Shown piece by piece: positions 39,286 to 49,603 of a stretch of 64,000 bases of DNA. The translations under genes were made by a program, and so were the position numbers. The stretch comes from Pseudogymnoascus destructans (taxonomy: Eukaryota > Ascomycota > Leotiomycetes > Thelebolales > Thelebolaceae). The number at the start of each line of letters is the position of its first letter. Position 1 is the first letter of the stretch. Location: assembly GCF_001641265.1 (NCBI RefSeq), contig NW_020167520.1:1426001-1490000 (forward strand). Direction: 5' to 3'. The notes under the pieces are model-generated. The model searched no databases, was not told where the DNA came from, and saw only the letters and a program-made list of their open reading frames with translations.

Positions 39286-42200
39286 GGTTTCTGACCGTTT
39301 CCCATGAATTGTCCGTAGGTTCGTAACCTTTCCATTTTATCAAAAACTCTTCTTTGCGTCCTACTAACCTTCTGTCTAGGATCGCTTCGACTTCGTATTC
39401 AACAATCTCATTCTCTGGTTGAAGTTCTGTATCTGTCGCAATTGGGGTATTTCCTCTTGCTGGTTCCAGTAGTGAGACATGAAATACCGGGTGTAGTCTA
39501 GACTTCTTGGGTAGCTGCAGTCTGTAATTAACTGAGCTGACTTTGTTCAATATTTTGAATGGTCCCAATTTCTTGAAGTCCAACTTTGTACTTGGTCGTT
39601 TCGTTTTGATATGTTTCCGGAGTAGGTATACTTTATCCCCCTCCTTGAAGGCAGGTTCCATACTGCGCTTCTTGTTTGCATACGCGGCAGATCGTTCATT
39701 TAAGAATTGGATGTCTGTCGCGAGTTGTTCATGGAACGATTTCAGTTGTTCCACAGCGATCATAGCTTGTTCTGCTCTTGATTCATCCGGTCGTGGTTGT
39801 CTATATGCCTCTGGCTGATAGCCGTAATTGGCAAAGAACGGTGAGACTTTTGTTGCTTCGGTCATCGCGCTGTTATATGCGAACTGTGCGATGGGTAATA
39901 TCTGAACCCAATTGTCTTGTTGGTGGTTGACATAACTCCGTAGGTATTGTTCAAGGGTTTGATTCAGTCTTTCTGTTTGACCGTCTGTTTGGGGATGGAA
40001 AGCTGTTGATAGCTTATGATTTGTTCCCAAAAGTGCCATTAAAGATTTCCAAAATTTCGAAGTAAAAAGCTTGTCTCTATCTGAGATGATTTCTTCTGGC
40101 ATCCCATGATCGGCTAATATGACTCGAATGAAGGTATATGCGAGCGCCTCGGCGTCGCTAGCTTCTAGATATGGTATAAACTTCCCATATTTCGTGAGTC
40201 TTTCCGTGATGACGAGGATAGAGTCGTATTCTATTCCTGTTAACGGGTCCTTGGAGGGTGGAAGCTTGACGACGAAGTCCAAAGCTATTGATTTCCACGC
40301 TCCTTTTGGTACTGGTGTCGACTTGAGTTGTCCGTATGGCAGGTGCCTATTGGATTTTGACTTGCTGCAAATGTCGCACTCTCTTACCACTGTCTCTACC
40401 TGCTTCCTCATACCTGGGAAGTAGTAGTGTCGGGTGATTCGTTCGAAGGTTCGTGTTACTCCCTGATGACCGTGTGCTGGTAACGAGTGTTGTTCTTGCA
40501 CCAGCGGGCGTCTCATTTGACTTGGGACATACACTAACCCTTTGTATCGAATCAATCCTTGTTCGTCGATGGCGAAGTCGCCTTCGACTTTGGACAAGAC
40601 TCGCTTGGCGCATTCGTCTGTTGCGTAAGCTTTCTTGAGTCTTTCCTCGAGTTCTGTATCTTCGATGACTGAGATCGTCGCTAGTAACTCATTGTACTGT
40701 ATTCCTGCATCTGTTTTCTTCAGAATTGCTCTAGGTCTTTCTTCCTTTGGGCCGGCGTAGTCGGTCCGTCTGCTGAGAGCGTCTGCTCTTGCATTCTCGG
40801 AGCCCTTGCGATAGGTTATCGTGAAGTTGTAGGCTGCGAGGGTTTCTGCCCAGCGGACTTGTCTGTGGTTTAAAACCTTGGTCGTGGTGAAGTATATGAG
40901 GTTCTTGTGATCCGTCCATACCTGCACCGGGTAGGTGGGTCCCTCAAGATATACTCGCCACTGCTCAAAGGCAACGACAATAGCCAGTAGCTCCTTGTTG
41001 TGGATGTCGTAATTGAGTTCCGCGGGTGACAGTTTCCTAGAGTAGTACGCGATTGGTTTGAACTTACCGTTCTCGTCTGGTTGATTCAGACATGCTCCAA
41101 TTGCGAAGTCAGAAGAGTCCGTTTCGAGGATGATCTTCTTTGCAGGGTCAAATGTAGCAAGGATAGGTGCTTCCGTGAACTTCGTCTTAAGTTCCTGGAA
41201 AGCAGCCTCTGCCTTGTCCGTCCATTTGAATTCGAGATCCTTTCTGGTAAGCTCCGTGAGTGGTTGAGCTACCTTGGAATATCCTGAGATGAATCTTCGG
41301 TAGAAGTTGGCGAAGCCTAGGAAGGCTTGCACTTCCTTGACCGTGGTCGGTGTTGGCCATTCCAACACTGCCGTTACTTTTGCTTGGTCCATCTTGATGC
41401 CGTGCGTTCCGATAATGTAACCCAAGAATTCGACTTGGTTTTTATGGAACTCGCACTTCTCTGGTTTGAGGAGTAAGCTGTACTCCTTTAGTTTCTTCAG
41501 GACGAGTTTGACATGCTTGACATGCTCCTCCTTGGTTGCTGAATACACCAGGACATCGTCTAGGTAGACAATGGTAAAGATGTCTAAGTATTCGTGCAAA
41601 GCATCATTCATCAGTCGTTGCATGGATGCGGGTGCGTTTGTTAGCCCAAAGGGCATGACTTGATACTCGAATAGGCCATAGCGGGTGCGGAATGCTGTTT
41701 TCCACTCTTCCCCAGCCTTGATTCGGATCAGGTTGTATGCTCCTCGCAGATCTAGCTTACTGAAGATCTTTGCTCCTTGAAATCTATCGTGTAGTTCGTT
41801 GATTAATGGCAGGGCATACCTGTCCTTGATTGTGATGTTGTTCAACGCTCGATAGTCCACACATAACCGTAGGGAGCCGTCTTTCTTTGGTACGAAAAGC
41901 ACCGGACTTCCTGCTGGTGATGTGGATGGTCTGATGAATCCTTTCGCTAGGTTATCATCAATGTACTCCTTAAGTACCTTCAGCTCCTTTTCCGATAGCT
42001 GATATATTGGTCCAAACGGTGGACTCTTGTCTTTCTCCAAAGGTATCTCGTGATCCCATGGTTGGTGCTTAGGAAGCGCCTCGTTCTTAGGGCCTTCCTG
42101 GAATAATTGCTCGTATTCCTTGTACTCCACCGGTATACTCGTCGGTGAGGATGCCTGGGCTAGGTCATCGAGCTCGGAGGTTGCACATAACTCCTTCCGG

Positions 42201-42610
42201 CCCTGGGAGGGTTTCTCCCGTTGTCGCGTGTCCGTCCGTTGTTCACACGCGCACTGGCTCATCACAACTTTCTCGTTCCACCAGTCGATCTGGGGGTTGT
42301 GTTTCTTGAGCCATGGCACACCAAGGATGCACGCATGGTTGTCCATGTGCACGATGTCAAACTGAATCGTTTCCTTGTGCCCGTGTAGCATGACCATTTC
42401 CAATGGGACCGTTTCGTGGGTCACCATTCCTTCATTAGTCGAGATGGGCTCTCCATCTACGACCATTAACGGGTATGGTTCAGTTTTCAATTGTGTCTTG
42501 AAACCTTGCGTGTCTGCTACTTTCTTTGTCATAAAGTTGCCCGTCGCTCCTGAGTCAATCATTGCTCGGAGGTGTCGCTGTTGTATCTTAGCGACCACAT
42601 ATAGTTGCAT
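39167..42610 (-). CDS. pol: Pol polyprotein, chromovirus copy 2
   Basis: 1147 residues, identical in translation to copy 1 (protease DSGATG, RT YLDD, RNase H, HHCC integrase with DDE residues, C-terminal chromodomain). The frame continues upstream to the slip site at 42691-42697. Although pol is intact, its gag is severed by the inversion, so the copy cannot express a proper Gag-Pol from its own LTR. Confidence 0.95.
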   Translation of the reverse strand: MQLYVVAKIQQRHLRAMIDSGATGNFMTKKVADTQGFKTQLKTEPYPLMVVDGEPISTNEGMVTHETVPLEMVMLHGHKETIQFDIVHMDNHACILGVPWLKKHNPQIDWWNEKVVMSQCACEQRTDTRQREKPSQGRKELCATSELDDLAQASSPTSIPVEYKEYEQLFQEGPKNEALPKHQPWDHEIPLEKDKSPPFGPIYQLSEKELKVLKEYIDDNLAKGFIRPSTSPAGSPVLFVPKKDGSLRLCVDYRALNNITIKDRYALPLINELHDRFQGAKIFSKLDLRGAYNLIRIKAGEEWKTAFRTRYGLFEYQVMPFGLTNAPASMQRLMNDALHEYLDIFTIVYLDDVLVYSATKEEHVKHVKLVLKKLKEYSLLLKPEKCEFHKNQVEFLGYIIGTHGIKMDQAKVTAVLEWPTPTTVKEVQAFLGFANFYRRFISGYSKVAQPLTELTRKDLEFKWTDKAEAAFQELKTKFTEAPILATFDPAKKIILETDSSDFAIGACLNQPDENGKFKPIAYYSRKLSPAELNYDIHNKELLAIVVAFEQWRVYLEGPTYPVQVWTDHKNLIYFTTTKVLNHRQVRWAETLAAYNFTITYRKGSENARADALSRRTDYAGPKEERPRAILKKTDAGIQYNELLATISVIEDTELEERLKKAYATDECAKRVLSKVEGDFAIDEQGLIRYKGLVYVPSQMRRPLVQEQHSLPAHGHQGVTRTFERITRHYYFPGMRKQVETVVRECDICSKSKSNRHLPYGQLKSTPVPKGAWKSIALDFVVKLPPSKDPLTGIEYDSILVITERLTKYGKFIPYLEASDAEALAYTFIRVILADHGMPEEIISDRDKLFTSKFWKSLMALLGTNHKLSTAFHPQTDGQTERLNQTLEQYLRSYVNHQQDNWVQILPIAQFAYNSAMTEATKVSPFFANYGYQPEAYRQPRPDESRAEQAMIAVEQLKSFHEQLATDIQFLNERSAAYANKKRSMEPAFKEGDKVYLLRKHIKTKRPSTKLDFKKLGPFKILNKVSSVNYRLQLPKKSRLHPVFHVSLLEPARGNTPIATDTELQPENEIVEYEVEAILDRRLVGRKEEFLIKWKGYEPTDNSWETVRNLSCPELLEAFRRRHPSDQRSQETGPRKGPGQGQHPRKRQ

Positions 42611-42687
42611 GCTGCCCGTCGTGGCGCATAGCTGGTCTGTACTAGGCCTCTTCGTGTCGCTCGCCGGTGGCCTACCGTCAAGGACTC

Positions 42688-43095
42688 CTAGTTTTTTGAC
42701 TCGTCCGAGGAAGGATAGTATTCATCCGCTTCCAATGGTGGTCCTTGGGGAGATCGTTTCCCTCGCTCTTCTGCTTTGTCTAGCAGATGTGGGTATTTCT
42801 CGTATACCTGTTCGCTTTTGATAGGCAAGTCCCCTTCAGACTGGCTTCGCCTGAGGGCGTGAACTTGCTCTGCGTCTCTGAAGTGTATCCTGGGCGAGGA
42901 TCGGGGAAACAACTGATTCTGGTGTTTCTTTTTCCAGTGGAGCTTGCAGTCATCTTTGCTGCAATACTCCCAGTAGACATACGCGTGCCAGGGATGATCA
43001 GTCTCTGTTGCGTCTGTCGTTGATAGTTCCCGCTGTCCTCTCACCCATGCACTATCTTCCCTCGGAGGCGTGGAGAACGTGTCTAGTTGCTCCAT
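42688..43095 (-). CDS. Gag-pol linker ORF, chromovirus copy 2
   Basis: 135 residues, equal to the copy-1 linker. The A AAA AAC heptamer before its TAG stop is conserved. Confidence 0.75.
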   Translation of the reverse strand: MEQLDTFSTPPREDSAWVRGQRELSTTDATETDHPWHAYVYWEYCSKDDCKLHWKKKHQNQLFPRSSPRIHFRDAEQVHALRRSQSEGDLPIKSEQVYEKYPHLLDKAEERGKRSPQGPPLEADEYYPSSDESKN

Positions 43096-43832
43096 GGCTC
43101 TCCGCTCTCGTCTTCTGGGGTGCTTTCGCCGTTTATTCCCCAGTCCTGTTTGCTCACAAACGTTGCGTTCAACTGTCCTGTCCCCGAGGCGTTGTAACTT
43201 CCCCGGCCTTGCCAGGTAGCATTGAGTTGTTTGCCGACTTTGCATCCGCCGTTCCCTTTCTTTGGCTGTCTGCAGTCTCGGGCCATGTGGCCTGGCTTGT
43301 CGCAGTTAAAACAGAGTCGTTCCTTGAATTGTCTGTCTTTCTTAGGGTCACGGGGTCGTCCAGGTTTGAACGTGGCATCGAGTTCCATTGGGTCCGACCA
43401 ACGGTTGTCTCGCGGGTGTTGATCCCGTCGTCTGCCCTCGTTTCCCCGGTAGGGGTAACTTTTCTTGGGCTTGTCATAGGTCCGACGTTCCTTCTGGAAT
43501 TCGTATAGTCGATTGTCGATTCGGACCGTATGTTCGATTAGCGCTACCATGTCCGTTGGTTGTTGTTCCAAACGGGCAAGTTCCATACGTATATGGCTCT
43601 TCAGCCCACGTCGGTAGTGGCTGATGAGTGCGCTGGCGTCCCATCCTGTCTGATTGCCGTATCTCTGGAATTCTGTGGAGTACGTGAGGGCGCTGCCAGT
43701 CTGCTTAAGTGCAAACAGATGGTCTTCCGCGGTCTTAATCTCATCGATCTCTCCGAACATGCGTCGGATTTCCTTACAGAATCCTTTCCAGCTGCCAAAC
43801 ATAGTCTGCGTAGTTGCCATGCTTCCATTGGT
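43083..43832 (-). pseudogene. gag: Gag, 3' part, chromovirus copy 2
   Basis: Encodes the Gag sequence from about NGSMATTQTMFGSWKGF to the end, including the CCHC knuckle. The first third of gag is absent here and lies at 46581-46900 on the other strand. One D-to-E change (MFGEIDEI) against copy 1. Confidence 0.92.
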
Positions 43833-46137
43833 GGTTTTTTATTCTTACCAACGGCAACATGACCAGCTCATCCTCCTCTCCGCAATCTGCAAGCTCGGTG
43901 ACAAGGACAAACAGCCGCTTCTCACCTAGTACCCGCTCATGAACAAGGCCCATGTCAAAACGACACATGGTGCTACCAAGAACAAAGAATGTGATCCTAG
44001 TCTCAAAAGTAATGCGGCGCTGGGAGATTCTGTTTGGCTTTTTATCAGCTACTATCAAGTTAATAATATTAGGAAATGGAAAACTCACGGATCTGTAAAT
44101 CCAAGCTGGGAGAACCATTCAATTGGTTGTGTTCCCAGATTTGTTATATGCGGCATCTGATAGTCTTTTGTATATGCCTGCCGGAGCTGACGAATGAATG
44201 GATGCTGTGCTGGGATCCCCTTCATAGATAATGGGAGATCGAGGTCATTTTGTATGTAGGCCTGTGAAGCACATCTCACTGCCCTTGGCCAGATATGTGC
44301 TGCATCTTCCAATATGCCTGGGGTTATCTCTTCGACATTATCAGGTTGCTCTGGAGATGGCATAATCTGGCCCATAAGACTTGGGTATTTCTCATAGAGA
44401 GATTTCAACTGACTTGAAATCTCTGGCTCAGAATACTTGAATGGTCCTTGGAGCAGGAGCCGAATGGTCGTGTTGATTGACTCGCGCATCATCAAAGAAC
44501 ACTCAACTGAGCATCCATTTAGTGCCTCCACCCACTTCTTAAAAAGCCTATCTCAATAATCAGAATAGAATCAAATAAATAAGGGGAGGACAACCTACTT
44601 ATGCTTGTCCTCGCAATGGAGAACATTGCAGCTGAAACTATTTCCATACCTCCCAATTGTATCGTTGATATGGGCTCCTTGGTGGATGTTCGGCCGGCTG
44701 CGCCATTTTATATAATTGTTGAGGGATCCTGATGCTGTTTTTAAATCCATCATACTGGTAACCAGTTCGAATTCTTGTTGCACCGACTGCTCGATTGAAT
44801 CTATAACACTGCAGAAATCCTCACTTGGTGGACTAACTGATGGCGTTAGAGATGCGTTCCCCTTTCCTTTCCCTTTTCCCTTGCCTTGGTTCCGAACTTT
44901 CATCTGTGAAGCCAGAGTGTAATGGTGGGTGCACCAGATGTGAGAATCTAGCCACCCAAGGAAGGGATGAATTTACTAAGACAACACACTGTCTTAGGAA
45001 ACAGAGCCAAAGGGTCGTAGCTTAGACTATTCCACAACGCAGCAATCAGGTGTGTGATGTAGTGAAGTGGTTCAGACAAGTTGCAACAAATGTTGAGTCT
45101 GGGAACTCAGGGGTAAGTCAGAGGTTAACACCTCACTGACTTTTCAGAAACAAGGAGTAACAAGATCAATGCTTGGAAGCTTGGAAAAGACGTGGAAGTA
45201 TGTGATAGTCGATTTACTGTATTGTCTGCTTGCCCTTTCTTAAGGAAAGGGCAATCCTATTTATGCTAAAGGAGTGTAGTTCTCTCATTTTCCAAGACTT
45301 TCCATGACTTACCAGGCTTGGTAACTGTAGTCGATGTAAGAGAATCCCAAAGGTTCGTAGCCTATAGGAAGTAAAAGGAGGTCCAAGGTCAGAGTACCCC
45401 TATAGACAAATTATGTCATAGACAAATTATGTCATAACTTAACCAATCTTGTGGGTAACTAAAGAGCGATGACATGTAATGAATCATAGAGGTTCGTAGG
45501 AGCTTTTAGAGCTATCGTTAATGCTCCTAGGCCTCTAGTTGGTAGAGATATGTGATGTGGTAGTATGAGTGATGTCATGTAATGAATCATAGAGGGTTGT
45601 AGAGATATGCTATGTGGTAATATCGGCCCAGTAACTAAGGAGCGATGACGTGTAATGAATCATAGATGGTTGTAGCAATCGTTGAGTAGTATTGCTCTTG
45701 TTGTTGGTGTGATAGGCCAAAATATGTATAGTGACTTGTAGGTTTGAGGAGGAGATTTCCAAGTTTGCTCTTGAGTTTGATAGCAAACTGAGTGCAACGA
45801 ATGTCAGTATGACACAGAGATGCAGCGTTGCAGAGCCCCCGATACTTGCAAAAGCAAGCACAACAAGCTGTTCTGGCGTCAGCTTTAATAGTCTCAGTTT
45901 CATTCGGAACTCAGATTGCATGGCCTTATAAAACCTCAACTCAATATCTTCCTTCTCGAGTGGCATGCATCGCAATATCAGGGGCGTTTGCATCGAGGCT
46001 ATCCCAGCCTCAGAGAGGCTCCAGGATTTAAGATGATGAAGGGGCGACTGTCGTCGTCCCCATCTTGCTGGCGATGGGAACCTTGTGAACTCTCTAAAGT
46101 ATTTTTGAAGTCCCGATTTTGACAGTATTGCCGTTGT
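43833..46137 (-). pseudogene. Large transposase, middle part (in inverted segment)
   Basis: Read leftward from 46137 the frame continues directly from the codons at 38182 across the target site: SEYGRQGKQSQLLLTTAILS .. RFPSPARWGRRQSP and SMQTPLILRCMPLEKEDIEL. A solo LTR (44918-45814) then interrupts. After it come a Gly/Lys repeat, DTIGRYGNSFSCNVLHCEDKHK, and an intron at 44598-44548 (GTAGGT..GATAG), leading to LFKKWVEALNGCSVECSLMM and AYTKDYQMPHITNLGTQPIE. A second intron-like GTGAGT donor follows near 44090. The last block, RRITFETRITFFVLGSTMCR, reaches the break at 43833. The CNVL..EDKHK.FKK signature fits the same transposase family. Confidence 0.78.
44918..45814 (+). mobile_element. Solo copia-type LTR with TSD CAGAG
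   Basis: 897 bp, TGTAATGG..GTATGACA, flanked by CAGAG at 44913-44917 and 45815-45819. It has two AGACAAATTATGTCAT units. It sits inside the transposase gene and was turned over with the inverted segment. Confidence 0.93.
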
Positions 46138-46534
46138 TGTTACGGCTATAGTAACATGATGTCATGGTTACAGGGCCAGGGCCTAGTAACATGACGTGTG
46201 AGTCACAGTGGGAAGCGGGGTAGGCTGCCATGTGACAGGGCTAATGGATAGTTGCAGAAACTAGTGGATATTGGATAGTTGAGCTATCCACGAACTATCC
46301 TGAATATCTAGCTATCCGCCAACTATCCAGATTACCCATGAGGCATGACGCCACTATATAAGTAGATAGTATTTCCTTAGATAGAAGCTTCGTGCTCAAC
46401 TCAATACAGTATTTGTTATATACTAGTAACGTGTTACTTGAAGCCTTTGTGTCTGATCCCCTGCCTCCTCTGATAAGTAAACCTTTACGCAAGAGAACCT
46501 CTGTGTCTTCTATCGTTTAGAAGTCAGCGTTACA
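46138..46534 (+). repeat. 5' LTR of chromovirus copy 2 (displaced)
   Basis: 397 bp: the 418-bp LTR with one 21-bp U3 unit removed and a few substitutions. It is preceded by GTTGT (46133-46137), the complement of the ACAAC found at the other end of copy 2. Confidence 0.93.
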
Positions 46535-46580
46535 CTTTGAGCACCACTTCTACGAGGCACTGGCTCATACACAAAGCAAC

Positions 46581-46900
46581 ATGTCTGTCGTCAGTTCGAA
46601 GGGGAAAACTCCCACCACGCCAACTTCGTCTCAGAGGTCTAAGCCTGAGAATGAAGAGATGCCCGACGCACCCACCGTCAACGAACTCAAAAAAACTCTA
46701 CGCGTCAAGTTGCCCGACACTTAGTCCGGCAACCGAAAGGAACTTGAGGTGTTTTTGCTACAGGTCGAACTGTACCAGCACTTCAATGACGAGAAGTTTC
46801 CCACCCAGGAGAGCTATGCCCTGTGGACTGTGTCCTACCTTAGGGGGGAAGCCCTGCGATGGGTCGAACCATTCCTCAAGGATTATTTCAAATATGAAAG
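46581..46900 (+). pseudogene. gag: Gag, 5' part, chromovirus copy 2 (displaced)
   Basis: Starts with the same MSVVS as copy 1, but has a TAC-to-TAG nonsense change at 46722-46724 in the segment LPDTYSGNRKELE. It ends at YFKYES at the inversion breakpoint. The gag of copy 2 would therefore be non-functional even without the inversion. Confidence 0.9.
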
Positions 46901-47112
46901 CGACACAGATGATTGTTGGTCTCCCAGGTATTGGCACCAAACCAGTTTATATCGTTGACACAGATCCCACAAGAAGGAATGAACCGGCGCCATTTGGGAA
47001 GGGCGGCTTGAGATTGAACACCACGGAATACCACGCTGAACAGTTATCTTCGGCTGCTTTAAGTTATTCAGCAAAGTTCATTCATTGTTGGTTTGATGTA
47101 GGGCTGATGTGA
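46901..47112 (+). pseudogene. Large transposase, C-terminal part
   Basis: Open frame with QMIVGLPGIGTKPVYIVDTD .. LNTTEYHAEQLSSAALSYSA to a TGA at 47110-47112. It is on the same strand as the N-terminal part at 36109-38182 and would join the middle part directly if the inversion is undone. Confidence 0.7.
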
Positions 47113-47911
47113 GAGAGTAGGCATGGGGATATAGGGGACATAGGGATATGAAGAAACAGGAGCGCTTTTACAGACCAGAGTTGAGGTTGTAGCTGTAGCT
47201 GTAGCTTTAATAAATGTATCCAATTACCTGTATACTTATCTATTCCTATTTCTACCTATGATGCTTGTCCTGATGGTCTGAGGATGGTGATGTCAAAACT
47301 GCCCATCCCCGCCTTTCGTGTTTGGCGATCCCACGCCAATACTCAAAGTAAGAGCCCCCTCACCTCCAACTCACAGCCAGTCTTCGAATCAACCTTCGCC
47401 GAAGGTTTGATCTACCATTAGAGTTGGTATTGATTCAGTAAGGTCAGATAAGTTAATTTCACTTGAACGAAATGTTTGGATTGAAAAAGCCAGTTGGATG
47501 CTTGTTCTCAAGCCTTATTCCGAGCTCTTCGAGTTCGTCAAAGCATCATTTGACCTCACCCAACCATCAAATCAATGCATTTCTAGCATCCTAGAACATC
47601 TCTGGACATTTTCCGAGCATCTCTGAAGCTTGCATCAACCTGGCCCAAAGCATACCCCAGGATGATCTCTCCACCTTTCCTAGAACCAACAGCTGGCTAA
47701 CCTTGGTGCAGATTGAAATCCATCAATTATACCCCCAAGAGGCAAATATATCCAATTGGAAAGCTTGCCGAGCTGCCTCCCAATGAATATCTCAGGCCCT
47801 CGACCAATATCTCCAATCCATCGGCAGCCATAAAAAAACCTCCCCTGTCCGCCAAGCTCGCCAAGCTACCTATCATGAAAACCTCCCCTGTCCAGCAAGC
47901 TTGCCGAGCTA
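47113..47911. other. Flank of the transposase gene, no gene seen
   Basis: Contains a (GTAGCT)n-like stretch at ~47190-47210 and an imperfect duplication of CCTCCCCTGTCC(G/A)(C/G)CAAGC at 47835-47905. No coding sequence supported. Confidence 0.4.
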
Positions 47912-48249
47912 TGTAATGGTGGGTGCACCAGATGTCCTCATTTTCCAAGACTTTCCATGACTAACCAGCCTTGGTAACTGTAGTCGACGTAAGAGAATCC
48001 CATAGAACCATCTCTTAGGTTCGTAGCCTATAGGAAGTAAAAGGAGGTCCAAGGTCAGAGTACCCCTATAGACAAATTATGTCATAGACAAATTATGTCA
48101 TAGACAAATTATGTCATAACTTAACCAATCTTGTGGGTAACTAAAGAGCGATGACATGTAATGAATTATAGAGGTTCGTAGGAGCTTTTAGAGCTATCAT
48201 TCATGCTCCTAGGCCTCTAGTTGGTAGAGATATGTCATGTGGTAGTATG
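47912..48249 (+). mobile_element. Copia-type LTR fragment, internally deleted
   Basis: Starts TGTAATGGTGGGTGCACCAGATGT, then jumps to CCTCATTTTCCAAGAC, losing ~345 bp present in the full LTR. It stops at GGTAGTATG where another LTR begins. It has three AGACAAATTATGTCAT units. Confidence 0.82.
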
Positions 48250-48485
48250 TGTAAGAATCGTAAGCCTAAGGTCTCACGGGAGTCCAGGGAACCAGGTCAG
48301 GAGGCAGGAAGGTATCGTATTCTGTAAGCACAATAGGTCTACGTATACACAGCGACTATTGACTGGAGGCCTTCTTCCGAGGCCTCCAACCCCTTTTATC
48401 TATGCACCTTGTGCCCTATTTTACTGAGCCCTACGGGTCCCACCAAAGGGGCCTCACGTGGTGGCACGTGATGGCCTTCCTTAGA
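48250..48485 (-). repeat. 3' LTR of outer gypsy-type element
   Basis: ~236 bp similar to the right LTR at 56935-58094 (shared CAATAGGTCTACG, ACAGCGACTATTGACTGGAG and CCTCACGTG blocks). A purine tract on the minus strand (AAGAGGGGGGTAATTC) abuts its right edge, marking this as the 3' end of a minus-strand element. Confidence 0.7.
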
Positions 48486-48877
48486 ATTACCCCCCCTCTT
48501 GGGGGAATTGCCCTCAATTCCGAGGTTTGCAGGTAGGGCTTGATTATCCTCCTGGCTTGTTTGGACTTTTTGTTTTGCCCCAGGTGGTGGGCTTGTTTGG
48601 GTGCGCACTTGGTGGGCTGGTCCCGTGACCCCCCTTGTTGTGGGTTGCCGCGGCCACCCCCTTTGTTGTGGGTGTCGCGCCAAACTCCTACTTCCAAACT
48701 CCCTATTGAACTTCCTTCCACCTTCATCCTGAACATCACCTTACTTCGCCTTTCGCCCTCGATCTTAGTCCCAACCTTTGATACTGTTGCTTGTTTCTTC
48801 AAGGTAATCACTTCCTTTCCACCTGGATTGCAGGAGCTTATCGTTACGGATAGATCTCACATCGTCCAACCCTCATC
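48486..48877. other. 3' non-coding part of outer element
   Basis: Polypurine tract plus GT-rich sequence. Open frames on the minus strand are low-complexity and are not called. Pyrimidine-rich sequence near 48690-48830 may be the leader of the Cys-rich ORF. Confidence 0.4.
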
Positions 48878-49590
48878 ATGGCTCCCAAGCCGAAGGGGAA
48901 GGCTCTAGTTGCTACGCCTCGCAAGCGACCAGCGGCCCAGATGTCCGGCTCTCCTGAGTCGCAGGCGCCCGCCACGCCTGTTCCTTCTGGTGTCGCCTCC
49001 CCCACATCACGTTCTCGCACTGTCCGTCCGTATCGCTCGCCTGAAGTCGAGGGTGAAGCTGAGGAGCCCGAGGGCTCCGTCGTTCCTGAGTCCGAGGCTC
49101 CAAAGGGTGAGCGCACCGTGCTTGGGTGGAAGGTTGCTGCCCGCTGTGAGGTTCCCAATTCTGCGGGACGCCTTCGCGCTGGCTCCCGCCCATGCTGCGT
49201 AAGGTGTGCACACACGTATTACAACTTCCCGGGCCAGATGTGCTGGGTCCCTTCCGGCATGGCCAAGTGCGCAGACTGCCTTCGGGGCAACCACGCGTGC
49301 GTTCCAGTAAGGGACTCCCTCCTCATTATTTGTTTGTACTAATGGTTGGGTAGGCTGCTGCCCAGCTTGGCACCGAGTTGGAGGCCCTCCAGCTTGCGGC
49401 CGACACTCTCCTGAACTGTTGGGCCGACGACGAAGATGCTGGCCTTGCTGCTGATTCTGAGGCTACTGTCCGGCCATCAGCGCCCTTCACGCTGCCCAGC
49501 GCGTATACAGCAATGCCACCAAGGCCAATACCATTACGTTGTCCCATCCTTGCTTCCTTGTGCATGCTTCCTGTGATATGCCTCGATTAA
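48878..49590 (+). CDS. Spliced Cys-rich ORF in outer gypsy element
   Basis: Two exons, 48878-49306 and 49354-49590, give 221 residues. Intron 49307-49353 has GTAAGG, a TACTAAT branch site and GGTAG, and keeps frame. The N-terminus is basic and Pro/Ser-rich, followed by an acidic stretch. A Cys cluster is spaced C-x2-C-x11-C-x8-C-x2-C-x6-C (RPCCVRC .. MAKCADCLRGNHACVP). Its second half matches the spacing of the antisense ORF in the chromovirus (C-x8-C-x2-C-x6-C). It is read opposite to the gag of the element (minus strand) and lies ~390 bp from the 3' LTR, the same relative position as in the chromovirus. It is GC-rich, unlike its surroundings. Function unknown; nucleic-acid binding is a reasonable guess. 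Confidence 0.6.
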
Positions 49591-49603
49591 CGATAGCCCT
49601 ACA

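Larger units (their letters stand above)
38183..43832 (-). mobile_element. Chromovirus copy 2, main part
   Basis: Minus-oriented copy with 3' LTR at 38183-38600, antisense ORF, pol, linker and most of gag. It breaks off inside gag at ~43832. Together with 46138-46900 it makes 6413 bp, equal to copy 1 minus the 21-bp U3 unit and one base. Left target site ACAAC at 38178-38182. Confidence 0.95.
43833..46900. other. 3.07-kb inverted segment
   Basis: The left junction joins gag (reverse) to transposase sequence after CCATTGGT (43832). The right junction joins gag (forward) after ATATGAAAG (46900) to transposase sequence CGACACAG. Reversing the segment restores gag (one T lost), restores a matching ACAAC target site, and orders the transposase pieces as N-terminus, middle, C-terminus on the plus strand. 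The breaks are nearly clean, with at most ACC as shared bases. Confidence 0.92.

Noticed and set aside
46295..46492. 65-73-codon frames seen in every chromovirus LTR
   Set aside because: By-product of LTR repetition, no coding signature.
48396..48811. Overlapping minus-strand open frames of 95 and 126 codons
   Set aside because: Low-complexity Gln/Gly/Pro/Lys composition in the 3' non-coding part of the outer element; no motif.
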